Assembly (NCBI GenBank): GCA_009746045.1
Contig: RPFO01000059.1
Span: forward strand, 1,931,716-1,995,715
DNA from: Mesostigma viride
Lineage: Eukaryota; Streptophyta; Mesostigmatophyceae; Mesostigmatales; Mesostigmataceae
Length of the DNA: 64,000 bases
Reading direction: 5' to 3'
The notes beneath the pieces were generated by a model. The model was not told the origin of the DNA. It was given only the letters and a program-made list of their open reading frames with translations, and ran no database searches. Shown here in pieces: positions 50,660-60,898 of the stretch; position 1 is the first letter of the stretch, and each line of letters starts with the position of its first letter. A program made the position numbers and the translations under genes.

Positions 50660-51150
50660 GATCAGGGCGTGTGTTTCTAGCCTAACTGGCCGGGAGTGTC
50701 TAGTGGTGAGCACCATTGCTGCGATCGCTCTCCCACCATTTACGAGGAAATACCCGCAAATGGAAAACCACTGAAAAGGTCTAGCTAGTCAGTCATCACG
50801 TTAGCCATGCCATGATTCCAAACGTCCAAGAACTGCACACGGTGCAAAGGCAAAAAGCCGGAGGACAGCACTTTCAAATGTGCGGCGGGAACCAAAAGCC
50901 CGCGGATGCCAGAAAACATCGTGTTGCGGCAGCGACGCGACGATGTGGACAACGAATCCAGTGCCAAGCTCGGAACGGCCGCAAAGGAGATCTGGCATCA
51001 CAGGGTTCAGATGTGCGGAGATACTATGCGATCCAGCCGGTCCACGACCTGTTTGTAGAGCTTGTGCCAAGGGGCAGCACCAAACAGATGTGGGTGACGT
51101 TGCAAAAAACATCGGACTTGTCGGAGCATAATGGCTCGGTCATAGTCTTT
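50660..51150. repeat. 491-bp segment, copy 1 (3' end of the YIDD reverse transcriptase element)
   Basis: Duplicated at 53507-53997 with two differences seen (CAAATG/CAAACG, ACCAAACAG/ACCGAACAG). On the minus strand it includes the last part of the reverse transcriptase frame (to 51007) and its 3' flank. Confidence 0.95.
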
Positions 51151-52200
51151 GACCAATAAACGCTGCAAGAGTTCAACAAGAGTCGTGATGAAATCAACAC
51201 GATAAGAACAAAGACGGGAAAAAACGATGTAACTGAGAAAGAACAACACCATATTTTGCTGTGTGGGAAAGGAGACTGTGAATATCGGGGTAACGAATAA
51301 AAGGAATTTGCTGGTATTTAGGATCCTTGCGCTTATCATAGACAGCCGTACGCCAGCCCTTCTTGTTATGGGTAATGTTAAGATCGAGGTAATTGCAATG
51401 AGTATCCTCCGACGTGAGCTTTAATGTGAGGGACGCTTGCGGGTAGATGCCAGGCAGACCAGCGGTGATATACAAATGGGTTGCGAAATCAGGGTTGCCG
51501 AAAGCGATGACATCATCAATGTATCGACATGTATGGATAAAACGCCTGATGAGAACATCATCGTTTGAGGCAATGAGATTCTCCATGAATGCAAGCTCAT
51601 AAGTGTATAGATAGAGGTTTGCAAGGAGCCCGGCACAGTTAGTGCCCATAGGGATGCCGATAGCTTGTTGGTATACATTGCCCGCAAAACAGATGAAGGT
51701 GTTATCAACAAGATAAGAGATCCAATGGACAAGGTCAGCCTTCGTGATAATATAATTATAACCAGTTTCCATTGGTCTTATCGTAGTATAGAGATTTGAC
51801 ATGGCTCTGTATAGAGGTTTATAGCTGGGCGTTTGCTTTGGTTTGAGTGATTTCACTCTGCTGTAAGTAATTATATTATTATAATTATAACCATCCCGCA
51901 CGATAGCACCTGCCGCGATCCCTGAGAGCCACGTTGCCGTGGGCTTGGTCTGAGAAACACGCACGTGCAGGTGGTTGCGCCCGTGAGGCCTACGTGCATA
52001 CAGACGAGTAAGGAGGCTATCTAGACGGGCTTTCAAATCGTGCAAATCTAGTGTGGTATATAGAGTGGTGAAATCATAGGTGGCTATGGGCATAGGTGAA
52101 CCGGCACTCCCGGTCACACACGACACCATAGAGATAGTCAGCTGCACCGCCTCATGTCGGCGAAACCCATAGTTCCATCGGAATCGTTTCAGCGGCCGGC
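51007..52200 (-). pseudogene. Reverse transcriptase, YIDD type, 5'-truncated with frameshift
   Basis: On the minus strand the frame carries RT blocks: IATYDFTTLYTTLDLHDLK, QQAIGIPMGTNCAGLLANLY, TCRYIDDVIAFG (catalytic YIDD) and YLDLNI, ending KYGVVLSQLHRF. An extra base in the A run at 51219-51224 shifts the frame; the next frame continues SRLCSYRVDF and LVELLQRLLVKDYDRA to 51007. Upstream, a frame RFRWNYGFRRHEAVQLTIS is readable to ~52,190. This RT group is widespread in algal and animal genomes, and I cannot assign it to a named clade with confidence. It is not close to the RTE-like copies nearby. Confidence 0.8.
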
Positions 52201-52930
52201 ATTTCCTCTCCGCGTTTCCTCAACCTCGTTTTCAGGATCATACTCATCGTTCCTGCATTTTCCTCTTCCACGCAGGTTGTGGCTTTTTTTTGAAAGCCAC
52301 GAATGTACCCGGGGATGGGATGCTTCGGCTGCCTCAATGCCTACACATTCAATACGATGTCCCCCTCTCACCTTCCTCCATCATTCCGCTCACATTGCAC
52401 TACCACATCAATCCGACGCCGCGCCAAAGTTGCCCCGCGAAATTTCGGGGAGAAAGTGACGAAATTCGGTGCGCGCGGGAGATGTTGAGTGCAAATTCCA
52501 TTGCGAAGGCTATGGTAGCGTGAAAATTTACTGTGCACGGACTACGAAGCCATTTTGTACCGGATTTCGCTTGTTCGATCGGCATTAACGTAAGGAAATT
52601 TATTCTGCAAAAAAAACGTCGGGAAACAGTTTCTTTGTGCGTGTGTGCGAGGGCAAACACGCAGCAGTGGCCAGTTTCGCCCGCCGAGCTCAGCCACCCG
52701 TGCGTGTGCAAGGTAATGTCTAGCACAGATTTAGACCTACCTGGTGGGAGGGCACACTTTCGAACGATTCCTTATATCATTTCGAAGAAATCCAGCACAA
52801 CGATTCCCTTAATTTTGCGTTTCCATGTTGCACGCAATTTTCCCGTAGAAGTCAGATTTATAGGAGCGCTGACAGGGGCAAAAATGCATGTCGTAGATTT
52901 AATCGCTTTTACCCCATTTCTTGCAGCTTT
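52201..52930. other. Stretch without recognised gene
   Basis: Short frames only. A donor-like GCAAG/GTAATG at ~52,711 and an acceptor-like TTTCTTGCAG at ~52,926 could bracket an intron leading into the zinc-ribbon frame, but no upstream exon with an ATG is convincing. Confidence 0.4.
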
Positions 52931-53053
52931 ATGGCTTCCCTTGGGGTTATCAACATTGTCCACTGCATAAATTGCGGGCGGCGCTTGCTGCCGACGTCGC
53001 TGGTGTGCCTGGGGTGCGGGAGAACCAACATCTACTGGTTTCTATCGTCGTAA
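52931..53053 (+). CDS. Small zinc-ribbon reading frame, 40 residues
   Basis: ATG GCT TCC to TAA encodes 40 residues with two CxxC knuckles: HCINCGRR (Cys 12 and 15) and VCLGCGRT (Cys 26 and 29), spacing C-x2-C-x10-C-x2-C. This is a plausible minimal zinc ribbon with a hydrophobic N-terminal strand. A good 3' splice site (CATTTCTTGCAG) ends five bases before the ATG, so it may be the last exon of a longer gene. Alternatively it is a remnant of a mobile element, given its surroundings. Function unknown. Confidence 0.35.
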   Translation: MASLGVINIVHCINCGRRLLPTSLVCLGCGRTNIYWFLSS

Positions 53054-53412
53054 CCCGCTTTTTTATCGTCATTATTCGGCGTCTTCTAGTGGTTTAAGCG
53101 TCCGGTGCCGGGCGAAAAGAACTCTTACCCTGACGCCATGGCCTGAGGAGGCAATCCGAGAAGGACTGGGGCGGGCGGGCGAAATACAGTAAAACGCGAC
53201 AGTGCCCGCACCCTGCCGGCGCACCCAGGCGAACAAGACAAAGTGCACCGTTCCCCCCCTGTGCCCATCGCTGCCGTCGCCGGGCGGCACGTTGGGCAGG
53301 CGGCTCCTTCCCCCTTTTTTCGTGCCTGTTGCATCATTTTGAACCCCTCACCAACGGAGGCATGTTAATGAATGAGTGGATGCATACATGAACGAACAGA
53401 TCCGGATGCATG
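53054..53412. other. Stretch without recognised gene
   Basis: GC-rich on the left. Overlapping short frames on both strands have no motif I recognise. Confidence 0.4.
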
Positions 53413-53415
53413 AGG

Positions 53416-53506
53416 AAGGGAGGGAGGGAGGGAGGGAGGGAGGGAGGGAGGGAGGGAGGGAGGGAGGGAGGGAGGGAGGGAGGGAGGGAGGGAGGGAGGG
53501 AGGGAG
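53416..53506. repeat. (GGGA)n microsatellite
   Basis: About 22 AGGG units directly abutting the second copy of the 491-bp segment at GATCAGGG. The microsatellite marks the junction. Confidence 0.95.
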
Positions 53507-53997
53507 GATCAGGGCGTGTGTTTCTAGCCTAACTGGCCGGGAGTGTCTAGTGGTGAGCACCATTGCTGCGATCGCTCTCCCACCATTTACGAGGAAATAC
53601 CCGCAAATGGAAAACCACTGAAAAGGTCTAGCTAGTCAGTCATCACGTTAGCCATGCCATGATTCCAAACGTCCAAGAACTGCACACGGTGCAAAGGCAA
53701 AAAGCCGGAGGACAGCACTTTCAAACGTGCGGCGGGAACCAAAAGCCCGCGGATGCCAGAAAACATCGTGTTGCGGCAGCGACGCGACGATGTGGACAAC
53801 GAATCCAGTGCCAAGCTCGGAACGGCCGCAAAGGAGATCTGGCATCACAGGGTTCAGATGTGCGGAGATACTATGCGATCCAGCCGGTCCACGACCTGTT
53901 TGTAGAGCTTGTGCCAAGGGGCAGCACCGAACAGATGTGGGTGACGTTGCAAAAAACATCGGACTTGTCGGAGCATAATGGCTCGGTCATAGTCTTT
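53507..53997. repeat. 491-bp segment, copy 2
   Basis: Near-identical to 50660-51150. On the minus strand it preserves the RT C-terminal frame (FLQRHPHLFGAAPWHKLYKQ). It is truncated at 53997, where the 3' UTR of the RTE-like LINE begins. This is either a severely 5'-truncated retrocopy or a segmental duplication. Confidence 0.95.
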
Positions 53998-55757
53998 ATC
54001 TACATTGGCTACATTCTACATCTATCTAACAGCATTCTAACGACAACATCTATCTAGGCAGCTGCACGCTGCCCTAGGGGGAGCTATCTGGCGTGCCTCC
54101 CGCGGGATTGCACACGCGGGCGCTTCCCCACAGGGGGGGGCTCGTTGTCCTCTATGACCCGTGGGCCCACTTGGCCTTGTCCATCATCTTCTTCCAAATC
54201 ACGGAGAGGCCTAGGCCCCCCATGTCCTCTACTAGCTGTTCTTTGAAGGTGCGGGCCTTGCGGCGTCTAACATCACTGGGCCCAGCCCACGTCAGGAGGT
54301 GCCGGCCAGGCTGGGCTGGTCGCAGTCCCGCGGGGGGGCCACGTGAGGTGTCTACCTGGTTGGTGCGAGCTAGGTGCCCTACTAGCTGCAGGCGGCGTTG
54401 CTTAATGGTGCTGGTGATATATGGCATGCCCTGGTACAGGTCTTCATTGTGGACATGAGCAGCATATCCTACTCTGAAAATGGAACGCAGCATGCTGGTG
54501 ACCGCGCCGTCCAGCTTGCGGGCCAGGTCGGCGGTGAGGGTCCACGTCTCGGCGCCATACGTGAGAACAGGAAGGACGAGGACCTTGAACAGGTCCTTTT
54601 TCTCGATCTTGCCCAGGGGCTTGCGCCACAGGGCCCGGTACTGGCGTAGAGCGTGCCAGGCGAGGGAGATGCGATGGTCCACATCAACCTCGCAGCTAGG
54701 GAGCAGGCTGCCCAGCAGCTTAACGCGGTCCCGATACAGGACTCGAGAGCCGTCGAGGAGATAGAGGGGCGGCGGTGGGTTGGTGAGCCCAACCGCCAGG
54801 GCCTCTGTCTTCTTGCTGACCTCAAGCCCCACTGCACGGGCCTCGAGAGCCAGGCAGTCAAGCCATGTCCGGCACGTGCTCAGTGTCCTCGAAGAGGGTG
54901 GTGTCGTCTGCGTAGATGATGTCTGCCAGCCGAATCTCCGTGTCCGCACCACCATGCCAGAATTTGTTAGCAACCTGCACTCCTGGTTCCCTGCCCACGA
55001 TGCGGGCAAATCGCTTGCGCGCCTGAATCATTACGTATTGGACAACAATAATGAACAGGTAGGGCGACAGCACGCAGCCCTGCCACACACCCTTCTGTAA
55101 AGGGCATGGGGGCGTGGTCCCGTAAGAAGTGCGCACCGAAGTGGTGGACCCTTCGTACAGGTTGCGGATGACAGCAATCAGGGGGCGGGGGATCCGGAAC
55201 AACTCGAGGATGTCCCAAAGCGCAGGCCAGAAAACCGAATCGAAGGCTTTGATGAAGTCCACCAGCACAAGGTGCAAAGGGGACTCACCAGGCTAGCTGA
55301 AGGCGTTGCAGTTCCTCCACCAGTCGGCGAGTAGCGAAGAGCGCCTGTACTGTGTTGCGACCTGAACGGAAGCCGTGCTGCCGTCTCGCTGAGGTGACCG
55401 TCCAGGGCCGTGCGCAGGCGGTTCAGGATGAGCCGCATAAGAAGCTTGAGGGGGGCACTTTGAATGCACACCCCTCTGTAGTTGCCGGGGTCGGCAGGCG
55501 ACCCCTTGTTCTTGTACAGCATCGTGCGAAAACTGTGTTGCCAGGCCGCTGGAGGTGGTTGCGACGACAGCAGAAGGCGGTTGCAGATGTCCCGGAAGCC
55601 GGAGCAGCATAACACCTGTGTCCTCGAATTCGGCTGCAAGTTTTACAACTGCGGCCGGAATCTCGTCAGAGCCGGTGGCTGCGTCATAACGCAGGCGCTG
55701 GACCGCCTCCGTGACCTCGCGAGAGGTGAAAGGAGGCATGTCAGACGGGTCGCCAAG
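53998..55757 (-). pseudogene. RTE-like LINE, reverse transcriptase and C-terminal part, copy 1
   Basis: Minus-strand frames in order: PPFTSREVTEAVQRLRYDAA (~55,735), NKGSPADPGNYRGVCI, HGFRSGRNTVQALFATRRL, VDFIKAFDSVFWPALWDIL, GVWQGCVLSPYLF, IIYADDTTLF (catalytic YADD, ~54,910), LLGSLLPSCEVDVDHRI, YGAETWTLTADLARKLDG and RRLQLVGHLARTNQVDTS, ending KKMMDKAKW. This order, without RNase H, fits RTE-type non-LTR elements. At least three frameshifts break the frame. The 3' UTR (53998-54090) carries CATCTATCTAAC motifs. Confidence 0.85.
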
Positions 55758-56110
55758 TGGGCCGACCAGCGGGGGGACTAGGTAGTCCGCCGCTGACCTA
55801 CATAGGCGGGGCAGGGGGCCCAGCGGGGCCGGCCAGGGCGGCCGGGCGGGCGGCGGCGGCTGGGAGTGAGGGGTGGGGGCGGCGCAGCTGTCCCCACGAC
55901 CTCGGCCGTGGCCGTGGCCCAGGTACGAAGCCGCTTGGCTGGGGCGCCGGGGACGTCGTGGCGGTGGGGCCGGCCGAGGCCGTCCGGGTGCCCGAGGCGC
56001 TTGTACCAGAACCAGGCCCCCTCACTTGCCGTCGTGCTTCTGCTGGCAGCTGCGCAGGTCCTTGACCATCTGCTGAGCATCTGCCTTCTCAGCCAGTTAG
56101 CCTGCTCGTA
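55758..56110. other. GC-rich junction between two retroelements
   Basis: Minus-strand frames are Pro/Ala/Arg-rich and may continue the RTE-like polyprotein upstream. The plus strand at 56,111 becomes the ORF1 fragment. I cannot set the exact breakpoint. Confidence 0.35.
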
Positions 56111-56690
56111 GTGTACTGGAAGGGGGCGGCCATCTACGTCGGCCACAAGCCCTGGCAGGCGACCCCCACCCCCGCAGCCCCAGCGACTCCAGACGCCCCA
56201 GCTTAGGGGAATACAGCAGTAGTAGTGTAGAATAGATAGACCGTGGCCATGTACATGTACGCCTCCTAGAGGCACTACCCTTGCTAAGCCACGCGCTTTA
56301 TTTAATCATGTACATGTGTGCCTATGATGATCAGAATGTACATGTGTGCCTATGATGAGCCACCCTTCAGATGATGCCTAGCTTTATTTAGTTATGTTGT
56401 GCCCATGCAGGGAGTAACTCCCTGCTGAGACGCCATGCCCTAGCTTTTTGTATAGCTATGCTGATATTCCCCCCCATGACAGGCTCCCCCTTCGTTGGGC
56501 ATAGCTTGAAGATCATGGGGATGCAAGTGCCCTGGTGCACCTAGAGCAAGGGTCCTTTACATTCCCACCCTTGCAGGAAGTAGCTTAGAATGTATGATAG
56601 GCCATATGCCCCTTCTCTGGGCTATGTGCTACATATACTCCCAACGGAGTTATGTTCCTAATTAATTAATTAATTAATTGGGTGGCGCGA
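56111..56690 (+). mobile_element. ORF1-only retroposon, 5'-truncated copy with A/T tail
   Basis: 56111-56206 encodes VYWKGAAIYVGHKPWQ and stops, homologous to the end of ORF1 at ~61,665-61,754. There follow the family 3' region (GCAGGGAGTAACTCCCTGCTGAG, as separated blocks) and the terminus ACATATACTCCCAACGGAG, TTATGTTCC, then (TAAT)n at ~56,655-56,680. No reverse transcriptase lies between ORF1 and the tail. Confidence 0.65.
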
Positions 56691-57080
56691 CCATTAATTA
56701 ATTAATTAATTAATGGATGCGTTTAATTAATTAATTAATTAGAAACATAACTCCGTTGGGAGTACATGTAGCACATATCCCTGAGAAGGGCATATGGCAT
56801 TCTGGGCTACTTCCTGCAAGGGTGGGAATAGTAAGCAACCCTTGCTCTAGGTGCACCAGGGCACCTGCACCCTCATGATCTTCACACTATGCCCAGCTAA
56901 GGGGAAGTGTGTCATGTGGGGGAAGATCATCATGGCTATACAAGAGCTAGGGCATGGCCTCTCGACAAAGAGCATCTCTCTGCATGGCATAGCATGGCTA
57001 AATTCTTAATGCGACATCCATGGGGTTCCCATTATAGGCAGGGCGTGGCTAAATTGTATGCGTTTATAGGTTTACAAGTG
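56691..57080 (-). mobile_element. ORF1-only retroposon 3' end, inverted copy tail-to-tail with the previous one
   Basis: Read on the minus strand, it ends CTCCCAACGGAGTTATGTTTC followed by a TTAA tail. The body matches the 61,820-62,200 copy, for example GGCTAAATTCTTAATG near 57,000 on the plus strand. Short spacers GGGTGGCGCGACC and TGGATGCG separate three TTAA runs between the two copies. Confidence 0.65.
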
Positions 57081-57204
57081 TATCCCGTAGGGCTCCGCCC
57101 CTAATTAAAAGGTCGCTTTTTTGCAAGACGCGATGAGACGTCGGTCCTATCTAAATTTGACCCCTACTGGCCTAGGCTATTCCCACCCTTTGATCTGCCA
57201 TTCT

Positions 57205-58412
57205 TTTGGCATGGCGGAGCGGAAACGGAGATTCGGCTGGCGGACATCATCTACGCAGACGACACCACCCTCTTCGAGGACACCGGGCACGTGCAGACAT
57301 GGCTTGACTGCCTGGCTATCGAGGCCTGTGCAGTGGGGCTTGGGTCAGCAAGAAGACAGAGGCCCTGGCGGTTGGGCTCACCCACTCACCGCCACCCCTC
57401 TCCTAGACGGCTCTCGAGTCCTGTATCGGGACCGCGTCAAGCTGCTGGGCAGCCTGCTTCCCAGCTGCGAGGTTGATGTGGACCATCGCATCCGATAGAG
57501 AGGAGGAGGCGTTTTGATGAGTAGGGTAGTTAGGATTTTTCTAGACTCGATAGATTAGCGTTAGGATAGTCGGATTACGCGGCTCTCTCCACTCCACCAC
57601 CCATCAAGGAATATGTGCTACATGATCTCCCAACGGAGGCATGTAATAATTTAATTTATTTTAATCGCATCCGATCCCTTGCCTGGCACGCTTTACACCA
57701 GTACTGTACCGGGCCCTGTGGCGCAAGCCCCTGGGCAAGATTGAGAAACAGGACCTGTTTAAGGTCCTCATCCTTCCTGTTCTCACGTACGGGGCCGAGA
57801 CGTGGACCCTCACCGCCGACCTGGCCCGCAAGCTGGACGGCGCGGTCACCAACATGCTGCGCTCCATTTTCAGAGTAGGATATGCTGCTCAATGATGTCC
57901 GCAATGAGGACCTGTACCAGGGCATGCCATATATCACCAGCACCATTAAGCAACGCCGCCTGCAGCTAGTAGGGCACCTAGCTCGCACCAACCAGGTAGA
58001 CACCTCACGTGGCCCCCCCGCGGTCCCGACTGCGACCAGCTCAGCCTGGCCGTCACCTCCTGAGGTGGCCCGGGCCCCGTGATGTTAGACGCCGCAAGGC
58101 CCGCACCTTCAAAGAACAGCTAGTAGAGGACATGGGGGGCCTAGGCCTCTCCGTGATTTGGAAGAAGATGATGGACAAGGCCAAGTGGGCCCAGGTCATA
58201 GAGGACAACGAGCCCCCCCCTGTGGGGAAGCGCCCACGTGCGCAAACCCGCGGGAGGCACGCCAGACAGCTCCCCTAGGGTAGCGTGATGCTGTTTAGAT
58301 AGATGTTGTAGTTAGTGATGCTGTTAGATAGAGGTTGTAGGTCAGTAGCTGATGTGGATAGATTAATTAGACCGTTCGGACTGTTTGCACCCATCCATCC
58401 ATCCATCCAAAA
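57205..58412 (+). pseudogene. RTE-like LINE, 5'-truncated copy 2 with (ATCC)n tail
   Basis: It starts within GGCATGGCGGAGCGGAAACG and reads RLADIIYADDTTLFEDTGHV, LLGSLLPSCEVDVDHRI, then after a 167-bp insertion YGAETWTLTADLARKLDG, GMPYITSTIKQRRLQLVGHL and KKMMDKAKW, to ~58,278. The 3' UTR has GATAGATGTTGTAG motifs and ends TGTTTGCACC(CATC)n, the element's likely tail. Frameshifts and a small insertion at ~57,890 make it a relic. Confidence 0.85.
57497..57663 (+). mobile_element. SINE-like insertion, 167 bp, with 12-bp target duplication
   Basis: ATCGCATCCGAT is present at 57485-57496 and again at 57664-57675. The paralogous RTE-like copy at ~54,661-54,680 (minus strand GGACCATCGCATC, CTCCCTCGCC) has no insertion, giving an empty site. 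The last ~40 bp (ATGTGCTACATGATCTCCCA, ACGGAGG, A/T tail) match the ORF1-only family terminus. The 5' part is unrelated and I see no clear tRNA A or B box. Confidence 0.85.
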
Positions 58413-58597
58413 AAAGTCCCGACGAATTGCAGACCCATTGCAGAGGGCCCCGACGAATTCCGGCCACGAGGTAGCCATGGCTGTCGGAGCTCATAACTTT
58501 TACGTTTGAGCACCGAATTTAGCCGTGAATATCACAATCGCTTCGTCTTTCTAAGACGCACATGCTGATATAATTTTCCGACGCTATTACGCAATAT

Positions 58598-59180
58598 ATG
58601 GCGAATAAACGCGCCACGACGCAACGCAGCCTGGCGGCTGCGCTCGGCAATGAAAATACGTCTGCAGCTCAGGCTGCAGCTCCGCCATCAGGTCCGGCAG
58701 GCAGCGGTGACACTAGTCGTGCACTGGTGGTCGTCTAGCAACCTCCCGGGCTTAACGCCTCGCCATCTGCATCGCCTGACCCCAAGCGCACCCGCTCAGC
58801 CGACAACACAGGAGGGTCTTCACGCCCCTCAGACCCGAGCTTTCGGCCCCGGCCTTTCAATTAATTAGGTCGAAGATTACGACTGGGCCAACCCGTCTCC
58901 GACCGATGCTCTGCGATGCATCTTCTTCGGGGACTACGCTTCGCTTTACGACCTGTGCCTCCATCTCCACGACAACAATCGCCTCATCCTCCCGGATCGA
59001 CGGCCGCCTCTGGCGACACCTCACCCTGCTGCCCCGGGGTGCACCCGCCCCGAACTCCAGCACGCCATCCTCAACTCCCTTCTTTAGCGCTCCGACGGCG
59101 AGATCTGGGCTCCATCCATCACCGCCCCCACACCGTGGCATGTTACCAAGAAAAGTCCTTATTTTAGGACCAGTTTGAAT
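58598..59180 (+). pseudogene. Degraded reading frame, possible ORF1 N-terminal part
   Basis: ATG GCG AAT AAA opens MANKRATTQRSLAAALGNEN, Ala/Pro/Ser-rich, interrupted by TAG at ~58,736. It continues PDPKRTRSADNTGG to a TAA, then in a shifted frame VEDYDWANPSPTDALRCIFF and GDYASLYDLCLHLHDNNRL to a TAG at ~59,087. Codon-like GC bias suggests former coding sequence. It resembles LINE ORF1 amino-terminal regions only in composition. Confidence 0.35.
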
Positions 59181-60690
59181 TAAAAAATATATGTGCAAAC
59201 ATCAAATTTCGACCCTGGCATTTTTACCACTGACAGATAACACACTTTTTGAATTTTGGACAAAAACCTGGGTTCAAATAATTACATTTAGTGCCTGAAT
59301 GGACCCTGGCCCATGGCAGGCCTCAAACCGCGAATTTGGTCAAAATGAGAATTTAGGACCAATAGGACCAATTAGTGTCAACGCATGACCATGCTATCCA
59401 CACGGTCCCTTGAGCATCTTACAAGCGCTAGGGGACCCTACGAGGCCTTGGGATGGCGGGGCAGCGTATAACAAGGCCATACCCTGCTGTGGCTGCCTCT
59501 ATATATACGCGTGCTTAACGGTGTCACAGATGGTGCAGGTAATGCAATATACGGTTGCATGGTTGCTGAGGTTGCCCGGCTTGAACATGGCCCACCCCTT
59601 GCGGTAAACTTTCTCTAAGCATATGCCAAACCTTCTTTGACATCACGGACATGCTGGCCACCACCCAGCGATGAAAAAACATTGCATTTGCATTGCAACT
59701 AACACATGAATGCAGCCAAATCAAGTTACAGAACAACGTTGTGCTAACATGCAACGCTTTGTGAGCGAATTCAGGGTGCATGTAACACGTAAACCATACT
59801 GTATATACTGTCTGAGAACACCCTGAACGACTGCAGGCCATAGGACCATGGTTTATAACTAACACATGAGTAAAACTGCTCTTACGCATGTGTGTTTTAG
59901 CTGCAGCGGACGACGAAGATAGAGACGTAAAAAATTGTATGACGTAAACCAACTATGTGTGACAGTTATGTGCACAGAGAGCGTCCCCTCTTTTTAGGCA
60001 TAGCTGGCTGACTCAAAACACCACGACAGCGGTGCCAGTTACACTCATGATCTAGGGCACCCCGGCACGTACCTGCTACTTACGTCGCCTCATTCCAGAT
60101 GGTTGCAAAAAAGTCGCTGAAATCCGCAGCGAGGTCAGCTTTCCGAGAGCTGAGCGCACCAAAGCTGGCCAACCGGTTCGAAAATGATATAAACCACGCT
60201 TGTGATGCGTTCTAGGTCCAAGAAATACCGAAAGTGAAGACCTATAAGGTGCGCTCGCTGCCCAGCCTGAACGTCCCTAAAACATGGTCGACCATGGAAA
60301 TCGGGCAAGAATATCACAGCCCAGGCGGTCCCATGTCAAATACTCCGTTTCTAAACTCCAGACTATTATCAAAATCGTCCACAAAAATTTCCTGGCTTGA
60401 TTCGCACCACCATTGCTAATACACTAACATGTTTGTGCCAAAATCGACCCTCCGCGAGCAGGCGATCTGCGACCCATTTGTGATGTGCCGCTGTGCTACA
60501 GCGCTACACATAAAAACTTGCGCAGAAAATTTCACAGCCTTTAAGCATAACTAACGACCTTTCGTTTTTGCTACTGGGCGCCCGAAATGATGAACGCACG
60601 TGAAAACGCCGGCCACGATTGTCAGGTCGCCATATCCACCTCAGATCATTCCCGCACCCACTTTTTCGCTCCAAAATCGGTTATATTTTT
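59181..60690. other. Stretch without recognised gene
   Basis: A/T-balanced unique-looking sequence. Left border AGTCCTTATTTTAGGACCA and right border (60,856-60,893) GGTCCTTAATTTAGGAC are similar in inverted orientation, so it may be a ~1.7-kb inserted element, but no target duplication is firm. Confidence 0.35.
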
Positions 60691-60694
60691 GGTC

Positions 60695-60845
60695 GAGGTA
60701 CCTACTTTCCCGCCATTATACCCGGTACCCGGGTACGGAATCCGGGTACCATGTGCCGGTACCACGGGTCGGGTACATCATGCCGGGTACGGTCCACATG
60801 GGGTACGGTCCATATAGTGACCCCCCCCCCCCGGTACCTCGGTTA
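60695..60845. repeat. GGTACC/GGGTAC palindrome cluster
   Basis: About ten GGTACC, GGGTACGG or CCGGGTAC words in 150 bp, ending at a C run and GGTACCTCGG. Similar in style to the GGTTACC cluster at 35,488 but a different word. Confidence 0.65.
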
Positions 60846-60898
60846 TAGTAAATTGGTCCTTAATTTAGGACTTTTTGTCCTAAATTAAGGACCGTGGT

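Noticed and set aside
50801-51112. 103-codon minus frame duplicated at 53648-53959 as a conserved gene
   Set aside because: Its near-identity reflects the 491-bp duplication; the reverse transcriptase C terminus is in a different frame ending at 51007.
59410-60419. Possible small genes on either strand
   Set aside because: Frames of 60-140 codons have no recognisable motif, biased codon use or signals.
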